Origin: Campylobacteraceae bacterium | GTDB lineage: Bacteria > Campylobacterota > Campylobacteria > Campylobacterales > Sulfurovaceae | NCBI GenBank assembly: GCA_027079365.1 | Contig: JALWVW010000301.1 | Span: 1-13,279, forward strand | Reading direction: 5' to 3' | Length of the DNA: 13,279 nt | Shown: piece by piece, positions 8,015 through 12,890 of the stretch | Numbering within the stretch: the stretch's first letter is position 1 | Layout: every line of letters begins with the position of its first letter | Notes under the pieces: generated by a model | The model's input: the letters and a program-made list of their open reading frames with translations, nothing else | The model's database searches: none | Told to the model about the DNA's origin: nothing | Made by a program: the position numbers and the translations under genes

Positions 8015-8044
8015 ATTATATACCAAATGGTGTATGGATGTCAA
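8015..8044 (-). promoter_or_regulatory. Sigma-70 promoter of the toxin-antitoxin pair
   Basis: On the minus strand a perfect TTGACA (8044-8039) and a perfect TATAAT (8020-8015) are separated by 18 bp. Transcription should start near 8008, leaving a leader of about 13 nt before the antitoxin ATG at 7995. No obvious terminator separates the toxin from the SWIM gene, so this may also drive the whole minus-strand block down to 277. Confidence 0.85.
8020..8035. promoter_or_regulatory. Candidate antitoxin operator inside the promoter spacer
   Basis: The imperfect dyad ATACC-AAAT-GGTGTAT, with a perfect ACC/GGT core, lies between the -35 and -10 boxes. A ribbon-helix-helix antitoxin bound here would block RNA polymerase, the usual autoregulation of such pairs. 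The dyad is short, so this is a moderate call. Confidence 0.45.
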
Positions 8045-8076
8045 GCAGATGACAATAGAGCATCAATAAGACTCTT

Positions 8077-8085
8077 TGCTATAAT
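8077..8085 (+). promoter_or_regulatory. Extended -10 promoter of the AraC-family gene
   Basis: TGC followed directly by a perfect TATAAT (8080-8085) forms an extended -10 element 38 bp before the ATG at 8124. No recognisable -35 box is found 16-18 bp upstream. The extended -10 may compensate, or an activator, possibly the AraC protein itself, may be needed. Confidence 0.6.
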
Positions 8086-8123
8086 ATGATGATTTAGAAA
8101 TATGTTAAAAAGGTACAGTGTTA

Positions 8124-8966
8124 ATGTACGCATACAAAAGTGAATATTTCAAAGATGATGCTTTGCCGTATGTTGAGGTGCGGTATGTGCTTCATTCGGG
8201 TAAGCACTACAAACCCCATTTTCACGATACTTTTTCGTTTGGTGTCATCGAAGAGGGGGAGGTGGAGTTTTTCCTGAATAACTGTGCTTCCCATCTGAGT
8301 ACAGGGGAGATCATTGCTTTCAATCCCGAAGCCGTCCATGCCTGCAATCCGCTCAAAGACCAAGCCCGAAGCTATCACATGATCTATCTCGATGTCGCCT
8401 GGTGCAAAGCCTTCCAGGAGAGTCTGTGGCATATCCAGCTCAGCGATTTCGTCAAGGTAGACAAAACAACCGTCGCTGATCGAGGCTTGTACCGAGACTT
8501 TCTCAGACTCAGTAGCCTCCTGAGAGATCGTTCTATTTTTTATCTGGAAAAAGAGGAGGCGATTCGTGATTTTCTGAAACAGTTTTTTGAGCGTTTTGTC
8601 TCACGCCATGACACAGGGGAGCCACACGAAGAGGCCTCCGGGCAGGAGATAGATCGTGCGAAACAATTCATGAAAGAGCATGCAAGAGACAACTTGACCG
8701 TGGCGCAGATCGCGCGATATGTTTCGCTGAGCGAATACCATTTTATGCGCCTGTTCAAACGCCAAGCCGGTATGAGCCCTCATGCATATCTCATCAATCA
8801 AAAAATTAATCTCGCCAAACGCCTGCTCGCAGAGGGGATGCCCATTGTCGAGGTGGCATTGGAGGTAGGATTTGTCGATCAGAGCCATCTCAATCGCCAT
8901 TTTCAGCCCATTGTCGCCATGACCCCCGGTGAATTCGTCCAAGCGACCGGTATCACGACCGATTAG
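8124..8966 (+). CDS. AraC-family transcriptional regulator with N-terminal cupin sensor
   Basis: This is a 280-residue regulator. The N-terminal half is a cupin-like AraC ligand-binding domain with the histidine motif HYKPHFHD followed by FGVIEEGEVEFFL. The C-terminal ~100 residues hold the two helix-turn-helix units. The first is around LTVAQIARYVSLSEYHFMRLFK and the second around PIVEVALEVGFVDQSHLNRHF, ending in the family's TPGEF motif. I prefer the ATG at 8124. A GTG at 8118 is in frame but only 4 nt from the AAAGG site, and both are possible. The 3' end overlaps the convergent EamA gene by 14 bp. In many bacteria such regulators control a neighbouring exporter, so the EamA gene is a plausible target, but its effector is unknown. 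Confidence 0.9.
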   Translation: MYAYKSEYFKDDALPYVEVRYVLHSGKHYKPHFHDTFSFGVIEEGEVEFFLNNCASHLSTGEIIAFNPEAVHACNPLKDQARSYHMIYLDVAWCKAFQESLWHIQLSDFVKVDKTTVADRGLYRDFLRLSSLLRDRSIFYLEKEEAIRDFLKQFFERFVSRHDTGEPHEEASGQEIDRAKQFMKEHARDNLTVAQIARYVSLSEYHFMRLFKRQAGMSPHAYLINQKINLAKRLLAEGMPIVEVALEVGFVDQSHLNRHFQPIVAMTPGEFVQATGITTD

Positions 8967-9798
8967 CGATCGCCATTCCACCGATAATCATCAGAGAAGA
9001 GAGGATAATCCGCCAGCTCAACGGCTCATGCAGGACCAAAACCGATGCCGTGGTGTTGATGAGCGGGACAAGATAGATATAGTTACTGGTCTTGGTAGAG
9101 CCGATGAAGATCACCGCTCTCCTCCACAGGATAAACGCCCCGACAGAAGCAAAAAGCGTCAATGTGGCGAGATTGCCCAAAACAGTCAGATGGGTGTAGG
9201 CATCAGCATGAAAAGAGCCTGAATATACGAACCCCCAGAAAAGCCACAACAAAACCAGTCCGTAGAAAATACTTTTGCGTGTGACAGCCAGATAGTGGTA
9301 AGAGGAGGGGATGTGCCCCAGCACCATAGAGTAGACCGCAAAACTCAACGCTCCGAGCAACGCCAGCCCATCCCCGATCTTCGGTAGGCTGAGCTGATCA
9401 AAGACAAGCACGATCACCCCGAGAAATGCCACCAGCGCACCCCACAATGCCTCTCGTGTCAGTTTCGTATGGTGGGCAGCTGAGACGATCAACATGGTCA
9501 ACAGAGGTGCCAGGGTCACCAAAAGCCCGACATTGATGGCGGTGGTGTGGGTCAGAGCAAAGTTTTCAAGCACATAATATCCGAAGATACCACTGGCTCC
9601 CGCAAGCATGAACCACACTTCATCACGAGCTTTGAAAGAAACTCGCTTAGGATAAATCCCCCACAAAAGTACCCATGCCAGAGAGAAACGCACCATGAGT
9701 ATCTCAATGGGATCAAGATAGACAAGCAGTACTTTGGTCTGGATATAGGTCAAACTCCAAATAGTAATGGCGATCAACGCCAGCAGATGTCCCTTCAT
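8953..9798 (-). CDS. EamA/DMT-family transporter, probable metabolite exporter
   Basis: The protein has about 281 residues with ten predicted membrane helices in two repeats of five, the two-EamA-domain architecture of the drug/metabolite transporter superfamily. Family marks include ITIWSLTYIQTK at the start of repeat 1, the ALTHTTAINVGLL stretch, and in repeat 2 KTSNYIYLVPLINTTASVL followed by LHEPLSWR. These are inner-membrane exporters of amino acids, nucleosides or other small molecules; the substrate cannot be predicted. I choose the ATG at 9798, with GAGG only 3 nt upstream. A GTG at 9807 is in frame but has no ribosome-binding site. The gene runs convergently into the AraC regulator, and the 14-bp overlap implies no shared terminator. 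Confidence 0.88.
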   Translation of the reverse strand: MKGHLLALIAITIWSLTYIQTKVLLVYLDPIEILMVRFSLAWVLLWGIYPKRVSFKARDEVWFMLAGASGIFGYYVLENFALTHTTAINVGLLVTLAPLLTMLIVSAAHHTKLTREALWGALVAFLGVIVLVFDQLSLPKIGDGLALLGALSFAVYSMVLGHIPSSYHYLAVTRKSIFYGLVLLWLFWGFVYSGSFHADAYTHLTVLGNLATLTLFASVGAFILWRRAVIFIGSTKTSNYIYLVPLINTTASVLVLHEPLSWRIILSSLMIIGGMAIANRS

Positions 9799-9917
9799 GT
9801 TCCTCACTTTTTGGAGGAAGGATATCAGAAAGGGATTTTTCTGTCTTGGATAATCCTGCTGTTGTACTCAAATGTGAAAGCAAAGCACTTTATTCTATAA
9901 AAGTTATTTACACTCCT

Positions 9918-10523
9918 TCAAATATCTTCGGTTTCATAAAGTATATACCCCTCATAGTAGTAGCTTGTATCTATGCCCCTCATATAGAGTCTGTTGTCAT
10001 CTATCTTGTCACTCAGAGCCTCTCTTAGCAGATGCTTGATCTCTATATCTTTTATAGGGCTTCGCTCCATAGCGAGGAGGTAGTCATCTTTATCTACCTC
10101 TGCCCAATCCACAACAAGCTGTAGCTCTTTTTTGAGTATGTGGTCAAGCCATATTCGCATACTGCGTCCGTTGCTTTCTCTAAACGGATGGGCGATATTC
10201 ATCTCTACATATTTCTCTATGGTCTCATCGTAGGTAGCTTGGGGCATCTGTTCTATATTTTTTAGAGATACTTCTAAGTAGCTTATGGGTGCAAAACGAA
10301 AGTCACCCTTGGAGATATTGACCTCTCTTATTTTTCCTGCAAATGGGTAAATCTCACCAAAGAGATAGCTGTGAATAGCAGACAAAGCCTCAAAACTCCC
10401 AGCTTGCAGTGTATCCAATAAGTCGCTCTCAAAAAGTTTTTTTGCTTTTGCTTTGCTCAGTCTCTCTTCTACTCTTGCTAGTTCTACTGCATTTGTGATG
10501 TTGAGGTTATTTTCTAAAATCAT
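9918..10523 (-). CDS. fic: Class III Fic protein (AMP-transferase with C-terminal inhibitory helix)
   Basis: This 201-residue protein closely resembles my memory of the class III Fic of Neisseria. Conserved parts are AIHSYLFGEIYPFAG, REVNISKGDFRFA, and the catalytic loop HPFRESNGRSMR, with the key His at about residue 112. The C-terminus has SYYYEG at 187-192, which fits the (S/T)xxxE(G/N) autoinhibitory helix that defines class III. Fic enzymes transfer AMP from ATP to target-protein hydroxyls; the Neisseria enzyme is reported to act on gyrase. The catalytic loop has Ser where the family has Gly (HxFx(D/E)GNGRxxR). The frame is open to an ATG at 10607, but the ATG at 10523 gives the standard N-terminus (ILENNLNIT) and has GGGGGG upstream. 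No separate antitoxin gene is needed for this class. Confidence 0.88.
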   Translation of the reverse strand: MILENNLNITNAVELARVEERLSKAKAKKLFESDLLDTLQAGSFEALSAIHSYLFGEIYPFAGKIREVNISKGDFRFAPISYLEVSLKNIEQMPQATYDETIEKYVEMNIAHPFRESNGRSMRIWLDHILKKELQLVVDWAEVDKDDYLLAMERSPIKDIEIKHLLREALSDKIDDNRLYMRGIDTSYYYEGYILYETEDI

Positions 10524-10732
10524 TCCATACCCCCCGTACCAATACTTTAGCGACCCTATACTGAGAATATCCTTGTTTGTGAGCTTTGCTAGATAGGAGC
10601 ATGTCATGAGGGCGTTTCCTCTTCACAATATGCTACAATATTGCATTCACAAATGCCTTTGTCGTCTTTTTGTCGTAACCGACAGAGCCAAAAATATCCT
10701 ATACTGCCACAAGTGACTTCCAAGGAGAACCA
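10524..10732. promoter_or_regulatory. Divergent fic/XRE intergenic region with repeated operator-like motifs
   Basis: About 209 bp separate the two divergent starts. On the plus strand, TTTGTCGT occurs at 10658-10665 and again at 10669-10676, one helical turn (11 bp) apart. The second copy overlaps an inverted repeat, TGTCG-TAAC-CGACA (10671-10684). These sit just upstream of the XRE -10 box and are candidate binding sites for that regulator. The fic-proximal part (10524-10607) is open in frame with fic and may instead be a 28-residue N-terminal extension. Confidence 0.45.
10700..10705 (+). promoter_or_regulatory. -10 box of the XRE/membrane-protein operon
   Basis: TATACT lies 28 bp before the ATG at 10733, giving a start near 10712. 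A ribosome-binding site AAGGAG at 10722-10727 follows, 5 nt from the start codon. The -35 region at the usual distance is poor, and the operator-like repeat overlaps that area. Confidence 0.5.
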
Positions 10733-11200
10733 ATGATAGTAAGAAAACTCAGATTGCAGCGGAGTTGGTCGCAGGAGCATCTTGCGGACTTGACCGGGCT
10801 CAGTACCCGAACGATTCAGCGTATCGAGCGGGGCGAGAAGCCCAGTCTTGAATCTCTCCGACTGCTTGCCGATGTGTTTGAGATGGATGTCGCTACATTG
10901 CAAAAAGGATTGACCATGAAAGACGAAACATTGTTGACGACCGATGAAGAGAGAGCGATAGCGCATGTCAAAGACCTCAGAGGCTTCTACTCTAGCCTGA
11001 TTAAATATCTTGTGGTTGTCGTGGGATTGTTTATCCTCAATCTCATCGTATCCCCTAACTATATGTGGGTCTACTGGGTCATGCTCGGATGGGGTATTGG
11101 TATCGTGATGCACGCGTTGGCTGTTTTTGAAGTGTTACCGTTTTTCAGTGCAGAGTGGGAGAAGAAGCAGATAGAGAAGCGTCTGGGCAGGAAACTTTGA
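10733..11200 (+). CDS. Membrane-anchored XRE regulator with 2TM domain
   Basis: This 155-residue protein fuses a DNA-binding and a membrane domain. Residues 1-60 form a Cro/C1-type helix-turn-helix, with WSQEHLADLTGLSTRTIQRIERGEK covering helices 2-4. A charged linker follows to about residue 85. Then come two membrane helices at about 90-107 and 112-134, joined by SPNYMW, matching the 2TM domain (motif GWGIGIVMHALAVF). A basic cytoplasmic tail ends the protein. AAGGAG lies 5 nt before the ATG. One base separates its stop from the next ATG, so the pair is co-transcribed. It probably controls its own operon from the membrane, perhaps sensing envelope state through the neighbour. That role is inferred and the target is unproven. 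Confidence 0.9.
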   Translation: MIVRKLRLQRSWSQEHLADLTGLSTRTIQRIERGEKPSLESLRLLADVFEMDVATLQKGLTMKDETLLTTDEERAIAHVKDLRGFYSSLIKYLVVVVGLFILNLIVSPNYMWVYWVMLGWGIGIVMHALAVFEVLPFFSAEWEKKQIEKRLGRKL

Positions 11201-11201
11201 T

Positions 11202-11699
11202 ATGCAAATGCTCAGTCATATTCCCCTATGGGTACCAGTGCTCTTTATTGGGCTGGTTGTTCTGGGATTTTTGCAGGTGAGAGATCGGCATGTATCTCTG
11301 TGGAGGGTAGCTATTCTGCCTGTTGCCATGATGGTCTATTCTCTCTACGGTGTGATCAGTTCTTTTGGCTTCTCGGCTGTGACGATCGGTTTATGGTTAT
11401 TTGGCATCGCCATCGCATTCGGCATCAATCGCACTTTTCAATACCCACGCCATGTTATCTATGATCCCGATAAAAAAGTCTATGAAATCAAAGGAAGTTT
11501 CATCCCGATGCTGCTTGTCATGCTGATTTTCTGGACAAAATTTCTTGTCAGTTTTGGTAAAGGCGTCCAATGGGATATGGTCAATACCGTGGTTTTCATG
11601 GGAGTTGTCAGTCTATGTCTTGGTGTATTCAGTGGCATATTTTTTGCTGGAGGATGGAGGCTTCTTGTCTTAAGAGAACCAAATACTGTGCCAGTTTAG
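11202..11699 (+). CDS. Five-helix membrane protein, DUF6622-like
   Basis: The protein has 165 residues and five hydrophobic segments, at about 8-25, 34-52, 57-74, 100-118 and 128-150. Motifs near the N-terminus (SHIPLWVPVLFIGLVVLG, then VSLWRVAILPVAM) resemble the uncharacterised DUF6622 membrane family as I remember it. A short soluble loop between helices 3 and 4 (IYDPDKKVYEIKGS) looks like a beta-hairpin on one face of the membrane. The gene starts one base after the XRE-2TM stop. An AGGAAA site about 8 nt upstream serves the ATG at 11202, and a second ATG at 11208 is possible. It is the likely effector or partner of the membrane regulator. No catalytic residues are apparent. Confidence 0.75.
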   Translation: MQMLSHIPLWVPVLFIGLVVLGFLQVRDRHVSLWRVAILPVAMMVYSLYGVISSFGFSAVTIGLWLFGIAIAFGINRTFQYPRHVIYDPDKKVYEIKGSFIPMLLVMLIFWTKFLVSFGKGVQWDMVNTVVFMGVVSLCLGVFSGIFFAGGWRLLVLREPNTVPV

Positions 11700-11763
11700 A
11701 ATGCGTTTAAATCCAAAGTGTACATTATTATATGCAAGGAGAGCAATAAAAGTTTTTGTTATT

Positions 11764-11782
11764 TATACAGAAGTTCTGTATA
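11764..11782. repeat. Perfect 19-bp palindrome at the 3' end of the split gene
   Basis: TATACAGAA-G-TTCTGTATA has nine-base arms around a single central base. It lies within the last codons of the transglutaminase-like gene (TELLYK). No T-run follows on either strand, so it does not look like a normal terminator. It may be a protein-binding dyad or chance. Confidence 0.5.
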
Positions 11783-12004
11783 CCCCACCTTTTCATTGGA
11801 AAACGGCTCCACAATCGCACCGATCTCATCGAGTGTATAGTGTAGAGGGAAGCCTATCTTGGAGTCTTCTGCGGTACTCTCTAGGATATAATACTTTTTT
11901 CCATCCAGCCAGAGTCCTTTCTCGCTGGAGAGCTTCTGGTCATTGATAGGTGTGATGACAAAGATATGATGCGGCACTAGGACAAAATATGCCTCTTTGT
12001 CTGT

Positions 12005-12036
12005 AGGGCACCTCTAACAATAGGTAACACCCACAA
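12005..12036 (+). repeat. Left terminal inverted repeat
   Basis: This 32-bp end begins AGGGCACCTCTAAC. It is the reverse complement of 12241-12272 with two mismatches. Confidence 0.88.
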
Positions 12037-12040
12037 CCTC

Positions 12041-12129
12041 TCTAGCTTTTGTCTAGGCTAGGCACTCTTTTGAAGTCCTAGCCGCAGCTAAGTCAAAAAA
12101 GAGTAACGACGCATAGGCGAAAACTAGAG
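12041..12129 (+). repeat. Internal hairpin I of the element
   Basis: The arms pair imperfectly. TCTAG at 12041 onwards pairs with CTAGA near 12129, followed by TTTT/AAAA and then ACTCTTTT (12064-12071) with AAAAGAGT (12097-12104). The loop at about 12073-12092 holds a 20-nt sequence beginning AAGTCCTAGCC. Confidence 0.6.
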
Positions 12130-12141
12130 ATGCCCGCAGGG

Positions 12142-12240
12142 TGGGCTTTGCAAACGCAATCTTGCACAAGATACTTCCTGCCTCTTAGCTATGGCTAGGA
12201 CTTGAAAGTCTCTTGCACAATCTTACGATTGCAAAGCCCA
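12142..12240 (+). repeat. Internal hairpin II of the element
   Basis: TGGGCTTTGCAA at 12142-12153 pairs perfectly with TTGCAAAGCCCA at 12229-12240. The pairing continues imperfectly to 12171/12211 (about 7 mismatches over 30 bp). The loop contains 12184-12203, ending GGCTAGGACTT, which is the complement of the hairpin I loop at 18 of 20 positions. Confidence 0.7.
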
Positions 12241-12272
12241 TTGTGGGTATTACCTATTGTTAGAGGCGCCCT
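12241..12272 (-). repeat. Right terminal inverted repeat
   Basis: Read on the minus strand this end begins AGGGCGCCTCTAAC. It also supplies the premature stop: the frame coming from the split gene reads GASNNR and then TAA inside the repeat. Confidence 0.88.
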
Positions 12273-12654
12273 GAGCATGAAGCATGGAGATGAGTAGATT
12301 GCTCTTGTCATCACAGTCACCAAAGTTGTTTTGGATGGTTTTTTGTGGTGAGTGTGCGCGAAAATGATTGATCTTGTAGGGGATGTGGGTGACATAATCC
12401 AGTAGGTTTTGTGCTTGGCAGGATTCACTTTTGCAGGATTTGGTGAGCGCTAGTGCCTTGCTGTGTATCTCCTCTGATGTGGTGACTTTGTTGGTATAAA
12501 TCCCTTCGCTTGTACCTATCTGTGTCTTGTCTACAATCTGTATAGCCTTGAGGCTAATGTAGAGAAGTGCAACAGATGCAAAGCCCAAGATGACGAGTGA
12601 AATATATCTGTTTCTTGCATCTTTTGTCATAGGTATCACCCTCAATATTTTACT

Positions 12655-12684
12655 ATAATAGCATTGTACAGTAAAAATGGTAAA
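12655..12684 (-). promoter_or_regulatory. Promoter of the split transglutaminase-like gene
   Basis: On the minus strand TTTACC (12684-12679) and TATTAT (12660-12655) are 18 bp apart. The expected start is near 12648, about 18 nt before the ATG at 12630. Each box has one or two deviations from consensus. Confidence 0.5.
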
Positions 12685-12760
12685 GATAAATCTTACACCC
12701 TGGTATTCCTTCTTCATCATTAAAATAGGTATATAGATAAGGGGACGGGTGTCAAATATC

Positions 12761-12782
12761 AAATACAGTTTTTGTATTTTTT
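12761..12782 (+). terminator. Weak A+T-rich hairpin with T-run
   Basis: AAATACA (12761-12767) pairs with TGTATTT (12773-12779) over a GTTTT loop, and more T residues follow. The stem is weak, with only two C or G pairs. It lies in the 260-bp space between the divergent split gene and the ParB-like gene, where no upstream plus-strand gene is apparent, so a terminator role is doubtful. Confidence 0.25.
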
Positions 12783-12844
12783 GCTATTCAGTGCACTTTT
12801 AAGGAAGGTGGAGTAAAATAATCAAAGGTGCAATAACAATAGAG

Positions 12845-12864
12845 TAATAACAACGCTGTTATTA
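12845..12864. promoter_or_regulatory. Operator-like dyad upstream of the ParB-like gene
   Basis: TAATAACA-ACGC-TGTTATTA has perfect 8-base arms around a 4-base spacer and ends 26 bp before the ATG at 12891. A related CAATAACA lies just upstream at about 12831-12838. The position fits an operator controlling the ParB-like gene. The A+T-rich stem lacks a following T-run directly after it, which argues against a terminator. Confidence 0.5.
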
Positions 12865-12890
12865 GCAATCTTTTCTGGGAGGAGTAGGGT

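Larger units (their letters stand above)
12005..12272. mobile_element. Non-autonomous transposon-like element (MITE)
   Basis: This 268-bp element has terminal inverted repeats and no open frame of useful length. The 32-bp ends (AGGGC then CCTCTAACAATAGG and on to CCCACAA) match at 30 of 32 positions. It interrupts a catalytic domain whose two halves are otherwise intact, which shows insertion. I find no convincing target-site duplication. The interior is made of two imperfect hairpins with complementary loops. The end sequence would be recognised by a transposase encoded elsewhere; I cannot name the IS family with confidence. Confidence 0.85.
11759..12630 (-). pseudogene. Transglutaminase-like protein gene, split by a transposon-like element
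   Basis: Two halves of one gene flank the element at 12005-12272. The 5' half (12630-12273) encodes an N-terminal anchor (about residues 10-28), a helical spacer, and the transglutaminase cysteine motif NFGDCDDKS with catalytic Cys106, reaching SMLHAQ. The 3' half resumes as DKEAYFVLVPHHIFVI, with the catalytic His in PHH, and then WLDGKKYYILEST, the usual place of the acidic residue. It ends at 11759. Translation now stops inside the element after a foreign ASNNR tail. The halves are offset by 2 nt in frame, and removing 266 bp restores a continuous frame without stops. The start ATG at 12630 has GAGGGTG upstream. Intact, it would be a membrane-anchored cysteine peptidase or transglutaminase-fold enzyme facing the periplasm. 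Confidence 0.85.

Noticed and set aside
8601..8981. 126-codon minus-strand open frame over the AraC gene
   Set aside because: It is antisense to conserved AraC helix-turn-helix coding sequence and has no recognisable domain.
9808..9917. Terminator or small gene between fic and the EamA gene
   Set aside because: There is only a weak A+T palindrome around ACTTTATTC/TATAAAAGT without a T-run, and no open frame with a ribosome-binding site. I see nothing supportable in this 110-bp gap.
10604..11113. 169-codon open frame on the minus strand over the XRE gene
   Set aside because: It lies opposite a clear XRE-2TM gene, its product matches nothing, and it has a composition typical of an antisense shadow.
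11701..11946. 81-codon plus-strand open frame after the DUF6622-like gene
   Set aside because: It runs antisense to the 3' half of the transglutaminase-like gene, lacks a ribosome-binding site, and has no family resemblance.
12005..12272. CRISPR array or tRNA/structured RNA gene in the repeat-rich block
   Set aside because: The repeats are inverted, not regularly spaced direct repeats. No tRNA arms or CCA end are seen, and the terminal inverted repeats with gene disruption fit a mobile element.
12631..12762. 44-residue N-terminal extension of the split transglutaminase-like gene
   Set aside because: The probable promoter (12655-12684) lies inside it, and the ATG at 12630 has a ribosome-binding site and is followed by a normal membrane anchor.
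12640..12890. parS site near the ParB-like gene
   Set aside because: No sequence close to the TGTTTCACGTGAAACA consensus is present. The dyad at 12845-12864 has a different sequence and spacing.
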